In this document: in pieces, positions 26,369 to 40,701 of the stretch
How the letters are laid out: every line of letters begins with the position of its first letter
Numbering within the stretch: position 1 is the first letter of the stretch
Source of the DNA: Cololabis saira
Taxonomy: Eukaryota; Chordata; Actinopteri; Beloniformes; Belonidae
NCBI RefSeq assembly: GCF_033807715.1
Contig: NC_084599.1
Location: forward strand, 33,382,660 to 33,446,659
Reading direction: 5' to 3'
DNA length: 64,000 nucleotides
The notes under the pieces: generated by a model
The model's input: only the letters and a program-made list of their open reading frames with translations
Databases searched by the model: none
Told to the model about the DNA's origin: nothing
Position numbers and translations under genes: made by a program

Positions 26369-29300
26369 CGGCATTTGGAAATAAAAGTGGAGGTATTTGC
26401 AGATGTGGAGGAAGACACAAAAACATTTGTCAAATCAAAGGCTTGAATTATTGCACATAGTTGGGTCAGTTTCACATGTCACGTAGAGGTCCCATTGTCC
26501 TGATGTTGAACAAGACCCCCTTTATGTGACGGGCTTGAAAAACAACGTTAGGCCTCCTCATAATCAAATCTGTAGATCCCAACAGGCCAGCAGGCCCTGC
26601 CACTTGGAATTCTTTGCATTGGCCATGGTCAGGATGTGCCGTTTGGCCCCAACAATGGCAACATTGATTTTAGCGCCATGAGAATTTTGGTTGAGCTGTA
26701 AAAACTGGGACCGGGGGGAAACACCGATCTTTGCCTTTCCCAGGAGGGTGTATGTGCCACTGAGGGGGGAAGGTGAGTCACTCGTAGGCTCCAGGGCTCT
26801 GACCCACTGAACCTCTGGCCTAATTCAATCAGGCCAGCATCATTAGTCCACCATTATCAGACATTATCTCCCAGGCTAAGCAGGATAGTTATCTTGTGCC
26901 AGCACTGGGAAAAGAAAGAGCAAGACACACACTTCCTGTCCTCACTTTGCTTCCTTTTTGCACGCCTGTGCACCACAAACGGAGGCCGATTGTTTTGCCA
27001 CAATCAGGCCTTGTTTACATGCATCATTTTGAGAGAGTGCAAGCTGGTATCTAGGGGGAACTGATGCTACATTGATGTCTTGTTGCTATGAGACTGGGGC
27101 TAAGGCCGTAACATAAAGGAATGACCTTCCTGTTTGCCAGCGCAGTAACTTACTGAGTTGATACAAATTACCCCACTTTTTTATCTACCAATTTAGCTGC
27201 TACGTTGTGGGCAGGGGTCAAACTGAGCCCTTTCATGTGGGGGCATCTTTTGAAGTGGCTACAGACTACTGTGAGACTTTAGCACCAAGGGGAGGGAATG
27301 CGAAGGGAGGAAAGCCCTGAACAATGGACCCCCCTTAGAAAAGCCTCCAAATCTTGATGGCTAACATCAAAAGAGCCCCTGGTGTCAACGGCTGTGTTGT
27401 GGCTGGAGCTGGACACACTGTTTCCCTGGTTATAAATGTTTTATTAGAAGGCACACCTCCTCAGGCTCACCCTGTCACTGTCAGAGGTAGGAGGAACAAG
27501 GGGACTCTGTGAACCCCTGAGAGCAACATCAAACATAATGCTCAATGCATTCTTGCATTCTTGTCAGCAAAATGTCATACATCACATGCTGCAACGTATG
27601 GACTATACTTTTTTTTAAAGAAATGGTTTGCAGTATTAATTTAAGAGAAATTACAAATTTAGCTTTTATATGTATTTCAAAGTAAACCCTTTAATACCTG
27701 TACCGGGATGTACCATTTTTGATACATACATTTCTGACGCCTCTGCACCTGAATCAAAATAATAAAAAATAGTTTATATCATTCAAGATTCCCCAAAATA
27801 AATGAAACAAATAGAAAATAAATACATTTGCCCAATGTATTTATAGAAAATGCCAAATAAATAAATATATATTAACCAGAAAATTGCTAAAGATAAATTG
27901 AGGTGTTTTTTTTATTTCCATGACTAATAAACACTTTAAATTAAAACAATATACTGTATACAAAGTTTTCAGTGTATTATCTTGTGTATCAGACATCAAG
28001 GGGTTAACTAGATAACAAGAAACAAGGAATATCTTTCTTGCAAAAAGTTAAATCCAATTGCATTTTAAAGAAATTTACATTTTGCTATGCTCTCATGCTG
28101 ATTTTGGGTATGCAGCAACACGGCCCCACTTTATACATAATTCATCCGCAGCCAGTCTCGCCTCCCCATGCCGACTCGTGTGATACACCAAAGAAGATAG
28201 ATGTGGGAGCAAAGTCCTTTGAGATCCAGATGGTACATTCCTAACAATAAGGTTTGGGCTTCCACTGGAAAATAATCCTTTTCCTGTGTGTTACGCTAAT
28301 GTATCATCATCAGCCAGTAATGAGACAGAGCCATCAAACAAAGATCTCCCAAATACATTTTCTGTCTGGCTGCATGTCTTCAGTATATCTTTATCTTGGT
28401 TCAAATGAGAAGCAATACTTTGCCTTTGCAGCCTTGTGAATCACATGACAAGCCATTGCATGCTGATTAGTGATTTTCTTTTGAGAATCTGAAAGTGCTC
28501 TGGGTGAGAAGCAAAATCATTTTTCATGCTTATGATACAACTTTAATTTATTTCCAAGAAAATGTCAGTACTGCAAAGATATTTGTAAACAGCATGCCGT
28601 CAACCCAAGCGGAGAAGGAAGTAATTCGATTTTTCTTTCTTTTTTTTTTCATGAGTTTTGATCACCTTAACAACAATGTTGTCCAGTGTGTCCGCCGCTT
28701 TACTGGCTAGTTGACACTGTGAGTCCTTTCAGCCAAACGTTGATAACATTAATCACAACCTCACTTAGCCTCGATCATACATCTCATTTTTACTTTTATA
28801 AAATGATATCACATGATAATGCAGCCATTTCGAAAATCTTACAAATTACTTAGTCTACACCAGTCACACTGACTTACGGTAGTTTGGAAATTTAAAATTT
28901 TGCTCTCTATTCGTTGGGCCTTTTTTGACCCCTATTATGCATTCTCGACTTAACGTCAAAGAGCAAGGAAGAGATTTAATTTGTTGACTATTGCCACCAA
29001 TCTCCTTTAAACGGCTTTTAATTGATAACGGCAAGGGAGAGCGGTGAACTTTAAATAGACATTCTAATTATCGGCTTTAAGAAGCAGGGGCTTTTTGGGA
29101 AATGTTATGGCATTTGGAATGGGATTAATGGGCGAGTGAGGCGCTGGCCACCCCGCAGCTAAATGACATTAAAGAGAGAGATGAGTGGTGCTGCTGAAGG
29201 GAGCAAACCCACTAGTCACAGAAGCCAGGGCGCCCACTGCCTTGGGCACGCACACTGTGGGGTAACGTGCGGGGAAGGAGAAGGGAAGGGAGGGGCGACG

Positions 29301-29639
29301 AATGGCACTATATTATCCAGCACTAAAGACTTCATCCTACATGGATGCAGATGTGGTACAGTTAAGCCCATTCTTCACTAATGCAATACACTTATGCAGA
29401 TGAAGGTAGGCCATTTGTGAATGCTGTATGACTTAAAATTAGCATAAATACAGCGTCGCTACTTTTATACATGGAAGAACATTTTGTTGCACAGATTAAA
29501 TGATGTCACCAGAGGCCTGTTTGATTTTTTTTTTTTAATGATTGTGTAATTGCATGCAACAAAGTTCATTATTTACAAACTTTCCTCTTCCCACCTAGAC
29601 CTATTTTGTTTGTGATATATTTGTTATTGATGACAGATA
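25403..29639. other. 4.2 kb of mostly unique intergenic DNA
   Basis: Apart from (GA)n at 26341-26368 I recognise no mobile element in this stretch, which is the longest low-repeat interval in the left half of the window. The frames at 26105-26475 are compositional. The sequence at 28960-29170 (for example TTTAATTTGTTGACTATTGC) has the balanced, repeat-free look of conserved non-coding DNA. That is an impression only. Confidence 0.4.
26341..26368. repeat. (GA)n microsatellite
   Basis: Fourteen GA units after an A-rich tract. Confidence 0.95.
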
Positions 29640-29896
29640 TCAAAGTAATTGTAGCCCAGAAGACTGATGTGGTCAAAAACGAAATGGCAAAATGCTTTAA
29701 GGACACCAAACTTCGAAGACTGTGACTCAGCAAAGCAACTCCAAACCATAACCTTTCCATCCCCATGTTTTCCACCTGGTATGAGTTTCTACTCCTAAGA
29801 GGCTTTCTTTGGTCCGTATCAAACATATCTGCTGTTACCTTGGCCTAATAAACATGTCTTCCATCCATCTGTTCAGACTGCATGATTCTAAAATAG

Positions 29897-29972
<76 letters not shown>

Positions 29973-30165
29973 TGCTATTTTATTTTCCAGGCATTTCAAC
30001 CGTGCAGATTAAGTTTGTGAACTGTCTTGATGACTGTAGAATTACCTGCAGATCCTGAGATAAACCTGTGTGGTTGCTTGAGTCAGATTTTTGGGCAGAA
30101 TTAGCTGCGGCTGCCTGACGTTTGATAAATTGGTCCTATAAAGGTTGGTAGCCATTTGCCTCTTA
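29640..30165 (-). mobile_element. possible decayed DNA transposon with (AT)n inside
   Basis: On the minus strand an open frame (29569-29826) includes ENMGMERLWFGVALL, which faintly resembles the HGGGSIMVWG segment of Tc1-like transposases. On the plus strand the order of phrases such as CCAAACCATAACCTTTCCAT and GAATTACCTGCAGATCC recalls decayed transposon sequence of this kind in fish. No inverted ends were identified. An (AT)n microsatellite interrupts it. Confidence 0.3.
29899..29967. repeat. (AT)n microsatellite within a palindrome
   Basis: About 34 AT units flanked by AAAATAGCAATAT on the left and its mirror ATATTGCTATTTT on the right. Confidence 0.95.
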
Positions 30166-30546
30166 ATGTAAATTAAATTTACATTAAATGGAATGAAATA
30201 TTTAAAATAATTTGTTTTTGAAATCGCTTATCCGCTCACGAACATCCTTCCAAGGGTTCTAAAGATGTTACCATGATGACGATACAACACAGGTTTTAAT
30301 AGTTGCTTATAAAGGTGTAACTGGTAATGAAAAATACTTTCCAGATGAAATAGATCAAATCATCATGGCTTTGTTAGTTTTGCATGTATTTTGGTAACTT
30401 TTCTAACGGTGCAAACTGTAACAAACAAAGAAGTTTGCTGCAAAGCCCTGAGCGGTACGGACGGTCAAAGATATTAAAGCTTACCAGTCTCTCGACTCAA
30501 TAACGTCTTAATGAACACCTCAAAAACGGTAATAGCCCTAACTAAT
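30166..30546. other. intergenic; would be 3' UTR if the exon below is real
   Basis: No polyadenylation signal on the minus strand (TTTATT on the plus strand) is evident close to the possible stop codon. Nothing else is recognised. Confidence 0.4.
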
Positions 30547-30723
30547 TTAGTCCGCTTGGTCCTCAGCGGGTCTCAGAGGTCTTGCTGGGTCCTCCAGACA
30601 GAGATCCCAGTCCCCTGTGGTTTTAGACTGGGCGCCCCCGGTCTGAAAGTGCTGCAGGCTGGCCAGCAACTCTGATGGATCAGCTGAGGGGCTGACTGCT
30701 GGGGACTGAGCTGATGCCTCGGG
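30547..30723 (-). CDS. possible 3'-terminal coding exon, gene unknown
   Basis: The minus strand reads through 58 codons to a TGA-class stop, ending ...RPAEDQAD. The sequence is acidic and Ser/Pro/Ala-rich with a plausible amphipathic stretch, SELLASLQHFQTG. It is markedly GC-richer than its surroundings. A plausible acceptor site lies just upstream on the minus strand: a pyrimidine-rich run followed by CATCCAG, immediately before the PEASAQSP codons. The open frame itself continues a few codons past this site (to 30741). I cannot match it to a known family and found no convincing partner exon in the window. It could be a genuine terminal exon of a gene lying to the right, a pseudogene, or chance in a GC-rich patch. 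Confidence 0.3.
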   Translation of the reverse strand, partial: PEASAQSPAVSPSADPSELLASLQHFQTGGAQSKTTGDWDLCLEDPARPLRPAEDQAD

Positions 30724-30741
30724 CTGGATGACAGGAATCAC

Positions 30742-31541
30742 AGCAAACTATGAAGAAAGATGGCACATAATGTTGTGCATACTACAACATGTGCATACTT
30801 TTAACTGTACATTTGAAATTCATAGAACCCAAAAAAAACTGACAGTTTGCCAGCTGTCTAAGTTCTGTGATGAATCTGTGGCAACATGTGATACCTGACG
30901 ACAGACTGGAGCCTCTCGGAGTTTGTCTGTCGAAGTTGAATATTTTAGCACAAGGATGTCATTATAATTCATTCAAAAATAAAGAAATAAATAATTCTAA
31001 TCTGAAATCACGTCAAATTTAATTAAAACTAAAATATTAAGAGAAAGATTAAAAAGATGTGGATGAAACCAAAAAAAAAAGAAACATTGTTAACTCATTC
31101 ATATCCCTCAGATAACACACACGGGCCACATAAATGTTGTAAACAACCTTCAAGATTCACTGTCATTTATTATGTAATGGCAACTTTAAGAGTTGAAATT
31201 ATAATGAATTCATTACAAAGACACTGATCATTTACGTAAAAACAGCTCAACACAGACTACTCTTTCAATAGTCTGAAACAGATCAGGGTGATTTTAGAAA
31301 AGGCCCAAACTGAGCTGAGGGGGCCAGACTTGGCTCGCGGACCCCACTTTGGCTGGCCCTGGGCTAAAGGATGAGACCTGGGGAGGTTCTGAGATGAGGC
31401 TGTCACACTTCCTATAGATCAGTCATTATCACTAATCCAGTCACAGCACTGGGATCAGCACCAGGCCCATTCATCTAGAACCGTCATTAAAGAGCTAAAT
31501 GAGAGCTGCCTCTGCTAATGAGGTAATGAGAATTTCAGCCT

Positions 31542-31543
<2 letters not shown>
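30742..31543. other. intergenic with a possible transposon remnant
   Basis: At 31290-31375, GGGGGCCAGACTTGGCTCGC and CTTTGGCTGGCCCTGGGCTA resemble one end of a common hAT-type fish repeat built around GGCCAAACTTGGCC-like text. The matching end was not found, and the sequence to the left is AT-rich. Confidence 0.35.
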
Positions 31544-31576
<33 letters not shown>

Positions 31577-31591
31577 TGTGTGTGTGTGTGT
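31544..31591. repeat. (GT)n microsatellite, imperfect
   Basis: GT units with one CTTGTG interruption, followed by a GAGAGAAAGAGA purine tract. Confidence 0.95.
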
Positions 31592-32898
31592 TAGAGAGAG
31601 AAAGAGAACAAGAGAGACAAGACATAAAAAGAGAAGGAGTATGTCAGAGACAAATTTAAAACCAAAATTAAAAAAAAGAAGAAAAGTTGATGCACAGTAT
31701 GAGAACGTGCACACACACGGATCTCCACCATCCAGTGCCTGAATTAGTCTGTGTCTGTCCCATCAGAGGAATTAATTTGTAGCCGTCCCATCAGAGGTAT
31801 CTTTTCATTCACCCTCCTCATGCCAGTTCTGTTTACTGCTCTCCGTGGCCACATGTAAACACAAGCCTGAGCTGAACTTGTTCGCAATCTCTTTTTAATT
31901 CAAGACAGCCTTGGAGGAATGTATGCAACATATTTCTTCTGTTAATTGCAATACCGCCAGGGTAAACATTATTGTCTTCTCAGTTATATGAAAGCTCAAA
32001 ACAAAGCGCAGCCGGAGCTGTGTGAAGTGGGGATGTCGTGCTTTCCTGTGTGACATAAATCAATTATTTATGACTATGAAGCTTCAAAATGTTTATCTTG
32101 CCTCATGGTATACGAGGCCTCGGCCTCGGAAAACAAATAGACATCTGTATCAAAGCAGCATGGGTGTAAACAGACGAGTGGAAAGGCAGCGTACAGCCAC
32201 CCGAGAGAGGGGATGGCGTTCGGTGAGAGAACTTCGGAAAAGTTTGCCAGTGATTGGCAAATACACATCAAACAAACGGCACATTACCCAAACTCTCACA
32301 AGCTCATTTGGAGTATCTGGCACTTACTTTACACAGAGGCAAGAAAAGGCAATAGACTGGACAGTTTGATGTTCATATTGCTCATGAAATCCCATTATTG
32401 TCATTGCGTTATAATTACCTGACACAAAGCATATAAAGTTGAAACATAAACAGGACCCGAAACAGGACCGGGGTGGTCTCACGCACACGTAGCTACATTA
32501 TGACCAAGGATAAATGGTGAATGTGTAAAGACCATGTGGGAAAAACTATCAAAATAATCCTTTTCTTAACGGAACATGCACAAATCAAGCTCTTTCCAAG
32601 GTGCCCAGGCAATAACCGGTTCAGAAATGATTCAAAATGTATTTTCGGGGAAATTGCGTAACATGAATGTGTTTCTAATTGGAGCCAAGCTGCCTGTTTC
32701 ATACACGCTGCACTCAAATCATATTGAAATCACACCTGGAAATGTGTTTTTCAGTTAAGAGCAAACCTGAACATCTCTTTTGAATGACGCTTTTGGTCAT
32801 TTCTAACAGGCAGATGTTCACGAGGGCTTCCAAATTACCCAAACAGCTGTTTTTACACAGATCTGCACACCTGCTCACCATCAATTCGTCAATGGCTG
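31592..32898. other. intergenic, nothing recognised
   Basis: Unique sequence. The 115-codon plus frame at 32022-32369 overlaps other frames on both strands and shows no domain. Confidence 0.45.
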
Positions 32899-33495
32899 AT
32901 TATTATTATTATATTTCTTTATTTGGTATGGACATCACAATTACATAGGACAAACCAAATGCACTGTTTGAGTGTTTTAGCATACACGCTAATTTGCAAC
33001 ACTTGTCCACAGGAGGCTTTTAAAAAAAATAATATAAATACAATACAATAAGATATACAATAAAATTAGAGGATGACATAAGATATAAAGCAAAGACAAC
33101 ATTCAAGAGCAGAACCAGACCTGACCTATTCATGTAGGCACTGTTGTTTAGACTTGAGTCATAGTTTGAGTCCTCTGTTGAAAATATTGTCACACGTTTC
33201 TAATTTTAAATTAGTCGGTAAAGAATTCCAGAGTTTTGCACCCTTCACAGAAAAAACCGACTCACCAAAAGAGGTCTTATACTTTGGGATACGACAGTCA
33301 CCATTGGTGCAGGCCCGTGTGGTTACTCTACCAGAGCTCTGATGCCTAATAACCACTTCAGAGAACAGGGGTGAAACATGATTATATAAACATTTAAAAA
33401 CCAGTTTAAGACTACTAAAATTCACAAAGTTTTCAAAAGTTAAAAGGTTGTGTTTTCTTAAAATTTCACAGTGGTGCCATCTCGATGATTAGTCG
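32899..33495 (-). mobile_element. 5'-truncated LINE, minus strand
   Basis: The element runs right to left. The end of its polymerase ORF lies at 33482-33159, a 3' UTR follows, and it finishes with AATAAAG plus an (AAT)n tail (plus-strand ATTATTATT at 32899-32913). A simple-sequence tail and 5' truncation are typical of target-primed reverse transcription. The clade is probably CR1/L2/Rex1-like, judged only from the protein fragment. Confidence 0.75.
33159..33482 (-). pseudogene. LINE reverse transcriptase ORF, C-terminal remnant
   Basis: The minus strand is open for about 107 codons and ends at a stop (33159-33161). Its motifs, in order, are RKHNLLTFENFVNF, SSLKLVFKCLYNHVSP, a basic RTRACTNGDC-like segment (here TTRACTNGDC) and AKLWNSLPTNLKL. 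The block K-LWNSLP-L near the C-terminus is a well-known signature of the region downstream of the reverse transcriptase in jockey/CR1/L2-related LINEs. The catalytic domain is absent because of 5' truncation; a stop lies three codons before WHHCEIL. The annotated start of any shorter frame at 33425 is a GTG and has no biological meaning. Confidence 0.8.
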
Positions 33496-33499
33496 AAAC

Positions 33500-36436
33500 T
33501 GGCTGCAACCTTTAAAAAAAAACAACTAAATGGGTATGATGATGATCAGATGATTTTTTTTTTTTATGCAAAATAAATGTATTTTTGTATGTCATACTGC
33601 TTGCACCAACTTTGCATATAAGTACACTAAGCATGAGTGACAATGCCCCACCTTCCCTTCACCTAACCAAAAATGGCCGTGACCTTGCGCTTCATCACCA
33701 TGCTAAGTGTTTACAAATTGTTTTGCCCCCACTCGTGGGGGGTTGAGGGGAGGCCGCGATTGGTCAAAATGGGGTGTCATACAAATTCTGTTGATCTCCT
33801 CGTGGCGCGGCGCCCGTGCGGTGTTGCACATGGCCCTCCATTAACAAACAAATAAAGGGCTCACCCTGGAGGTCAGGGGAGCTCAGCTGGCCCATTTGCC
33901 ACACCGATGTCTCGGCTCACAGGGATCCAAAATGGTCACCCGCTGCGTCTGCCTGTCAGACGCTAACCTTGTCTTTGGTGACGGGGGAAGAGGTGGAAGA
34001 GGACAAGAGAAGAGCGAAAGGAGGGGGCACGCAAAGGGGGCACAAGTTGACCCCCCTTTCCTTCCCCAATGCTGATTAGTGTGAGTGACAAAGTGGTGCA
34101 GAGAGTCCACTCGGACCTTCATAATAAATCTATCAGAGACTAATAGAATTCCATCAATCCATGCTCTTCAGTCTCTCCGCCCTCCCTCCTGCTCCCCACC
34201 CCTCGAGGGGTCACCATGCCTGTGTGGTGGTGGGAATGTGAGGAGGGCGATACAATCCTCTGGGATTGTACAACTGTTATTATTCAATTACGCTCCCTTT
34301 TCTTCTCAGTTAAAAGACCATGATATCATTATCACTTAATGAATATATATAATTGGATCTTGGCTGCCGCTTCCCCCTGGTCTGATGAATACTACTCACT
34401 ATTCATTCGGGCCCCTGCTCATCCTCCTCTACCCTTCCTCCATTACGGCGGGCCGTGGAGCTGGAGATGATGGTGATGGCGATCATCATCATACTGACAA
34501 TAGAGGGAAATGGAAATTATTCCTGTGTTCCTTCAATTTTTAAATGTTCAAATGAAAAGTATATTAAAAATGAAACTTGGGAGTGTCTGAACAAGTTGCG
34601 CGACCAGTTAATAATTTTTGGGTTTTTCAACTATCTCAGCAATGTGTAACAATTATAAATAGATCAAATGTGATAATGACACTAAAAGTGAATGAGTAAA
34701 AATGAAACAGAGATCACATTCGCACTTCTTTGCTCTCTGAGCATCAATCAACTAATTTTAACTTAATGAAAAGAGACTTTATTGCTCAGAGAATACCTGA
34801 ATTTCCACATTCTGTCATTGCAATTTCTCTCTCTATATTTTTTAATACATAGACAAATTGTGGACCAATTGTTTGGTCCACAGGTAGTATTTGGTGTATC
34901 ATATACGTAATCGGTGCACAAGATGAAACCGTTGAGGAAAACTGAGATCATAAACATAAAATAAATGGAAAATGGAGAGATTTCAACAATAGCTAGATCT
35001 TTGCAGGTTGTTTTTATTAAAATGTGTCTTGTGGTTGGTGTGAGACACACTCCCAGAGGACATTCATAGGGGGAGTCGTGACAGTCATGGTCATCAATAC
35101 CATTTCAATCTGTTAGGAAACAATGAAGGGGGGGGGGCAGTATGAAGGGGGGGGTAAAGATGGTGATGAGCAACATTCAAAACATTGATTTAGCATTTGT
35201 CCACTTCATTTGAAGTGAGACAAGTGGGCAGCAGGGAGTGAAGTGCTGGGAGTCTTTGAAAGAGTGTTTAGCCTCCTCCCATTCAGATGTCGCCCTCTTG
35301 CTGGAAACCAAAAGCAACCGTCCCTCCCCTCCGCATTGTCGAGGGTAAATGTGGCATGGAAGGGGCTGAGCATGTCTGTGTAAATCAGACGCCGGAGTGC
35401 GTGCTAGGCGGTGGGAGCGTGTGCATGTGTGTGGTGTCGTGCTCACACATAATGGAGCCCTGCATGTTCACCGTCATTAATCCTGCTTAAAGTAGACAGT
35501 GTTGGCAAAGTGGCAGCGCCCCCAATCCAGCTGCTCCCCCCACTGAGATGCTTCAAACACCCCATCTCACTGCAGCCCCCCCCCCCAACCCTACCCCAGC
35601 ACACAACCTCCCATCTTCCCAACCTGTCAACCCGCTCATTCAACCCTCCGCAGCCCTCCGACTCCATCGACCACCTACCTTTTGCGCCGCAGCGCACAAG
35701 TCCTGATCTCCCATCACTTTTTGACCCCCACGCGATCCAAGACCCAGAACCCCAATCTCACTCAGTCAACCATCCCTGCCATACATCACTCCAAATTAAA
35801 TTTACATTAGGCCCTCCTCTATCAAAGAGGCCAAAAGAGAGGCAGGGAGGGAATAAGATCGAGGGGCTGACATCATTACCCGGCAGCAGAGCACATGACC
35901 GTCATCTATTAAACCCTTTTATACACATGTCTCAGGATTTTACCAAAGTTCATGCATACCTAAGTGCAAGTTTGTGTTAAAAATTAAACGCTCTTTTAGG
36001 AGGAAAAAGGAGTTTCTGAACTGTTGACTTTGAGAGGGGCTTTATTACCCCTAACCATGGACGTCTGGCATTGCTATAGACAGCCCCCCCGCCCCCAACC
36101 CCAATCCCTCCTCTTTCCTCTCATTTTCTTCTTTTCACCTCACCTCTGGCTCCTGCTGCTTCTCACATGATTGGGTAATTTTGAATTAACAGTGCAGCGT
36201 ATCATTGAAATTTTACCCCTGCTGTACGGTATCCACTTTGCACCACAGCATCCCAAAATCGTGTCAAGATGTAATCTGCTGTTGCAGTGTTTTGTTAAGA
36301 AAAATAAGACATGGATACCACACAGCTCCCACATATAGTCTAATTTATTTGCTGTGGTGTTTTTGAGAATAAAGCCTTTCTTTGGACTAGTTACTCTGTA
36401 CAGAGTCACAGTCTTAAATGAAAACAATCCATTAAT
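33500..36436. other. GC-richer unique intergenic block
   Basis: Repeats are scarce. G9-10 and G8 runs occur at 35129-35155, and C-rich runs at 35575-35586 and near 36085. Frames at 35510-35980 (plus, proline-rich) and 35443-35697 (minus) are products of this composition. The segments 33640-34400 and 35780-35960 have dense motifs (TGACCTTG, TGTTTAC, ATTGGTC) and could be regulatory, but this is not demonstrable from one sequence. Confidence 0.4.
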
Positions 36437-36679
36437 TCATTGAGGTATGTGATAGCGTTGTTGCCTCACAGCGAGAAGGTTCCCGGCTCAGATCCTGACT
36501 AGTACTCTTGTTTCCTCAAATAGTCCAAAGTTTGCATGTTAGGCTAAGGTTAGGTTAGGCTGGTTGGTGGTTCTACATTGACCCCAGGAGAGAATGTGCA
36601 TGGATATCTGTTTTGTGGCCCTCAAATGGACTGGAGACCTGCACAGAGTTAACACCACCTTCTACCTCCAAATTTGCAT
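36437..36679 (+). mobile_element. common teleost interspersed repeat, old plus-strand copy
   Basis: GTTGTTGCCTCACAGCGAGA, AGGTTCCCGGCTCAGATCC and AGTCCAAAGTTTGCATGTTA follow the order of the plus-strand copy at 45948-47158, with heavy divergence. The GCCTCACAGC/GGTTC portion resembles the conserved internal part of that family. Confidence 0.5.
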
Positions 36680-36687
36680 TATACAAG

Positions 36688-37327
36688 CAGAGGTGGACAG
36701 AGTACTCGACCCCAGTACTTGAGTAAGAGTACAAATACCACTGGTCGAAATTTACTCTGTTACAAGTAAAAGTAGCTCAGTCAAAATATTACTCGAGTAA
36801 GAGTAGAAAAGTACTTGCTTTTAAAGGTACTTAAGTATCCAAAAGTAAATGCTTTTAAATTTACTTTAAGTAAAAGTAAGAGTAAATTTCTTATTTTCCA
36901 CATCAGTAAATTACTATATTTTTTCTAAATTAATTGTTGCGGCTATGTCTTGACTTGTTGCGGCTCTGTCTTGACAAACGCAGGCTACTCTGGCGGTATC
37001 GTTTTGAGGAGGCTTGACGTATTTCTGCTTTACGTACATCCCAGTGGAGAACGTGCACTGTGATAGGTCTCCTCCTTTGACAAAAACAGCTTGTGTCCAA
37101 TAGGATTTTAGGGAAGAAGAAAAAAGAGCAGACCTGAAAGTAACGAGTACTTTTCAGCCTTCCTAGAAATTTACTCGAGTAAAAGTAAAAATATTTGTCT
37201 TGGAAATGTATTCAAGTAAGAGTAATAAGTACCAAAGAAATCTAATACTCAAGTAAAGTACAAATCCTCTGGATTTGTACTTAAGTACAGTACTCAAGTA
37301 AATTTACTCCGTTACTGTCCACCACTG
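36688..37327. mobile_element. hAT element, copy 2 (640 bp, uninterrupted)
   Basis: CAGAGGTGGACAGAGTACTC at the left and TTACTGTCCACCACTG at the right are the same termini as the element at 13021-14126 in inverted orientation. TATACAAG flanks both sides (36680-36687 and 37328-37335), a perfect 8-bp duplication. The two copies are nearly identical over most of their length. This one has an internal 21-bp tandem duplication (36934-36954 and 36955-36975, units starting TTGTTGCGGCT) that copy 1 lacks. It preserves the empty site for the MITE inserted in copy 1. Confidence 0.93.
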
Positions 37328-37335
37328 TATACAAG

Positions 37336-40618
<3,283 letters not shown>

Positions 40619-40627
40619 AACTATTTA

Positions 40628-40693
40628 TTAGGGTTAGGTTAACCCTAACCCTAACCCTAACCCTACTACCCTAACCCTAACCCTAACCCTAAC
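40628..40693. repeat. interstitial telomeric repeat, head-to-head
   Basis: TTAGGGTTAGG (40628-40638) is followed directly by TTAACCCTAACCC and then CCCTAA units to 40693, about nine units with one CCCTACTA variant. The vertebrate telomere motif is thus present in both orientations, mostly C-strand. AACTATTTATT flanks it on both sides (40619-40629 and 40691-40701). Confidence 0.92.
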
Positions 40694-40701
40694 TATTTAT
40701 T

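Noticed and set aside
35129..35155. G-run pair as a possible G-quadruplex regulatory site
   Set aside because: There are only two long G runs with a wide gap and no nearby gene; simple-sequence slippage explains them.
35510..35980. 156-codon proline-rich plus-strand frame
   Set aside because: It comes from C-rich low-complexity DNA, overlaps a minus-strand frame and has no domain or splice context.
40628..40693. Telomere block as a CRISPR or other spacer array
   Set aside because: Units are 6-bp telomere repeats without spacers, and the surroundings are vertebrate.
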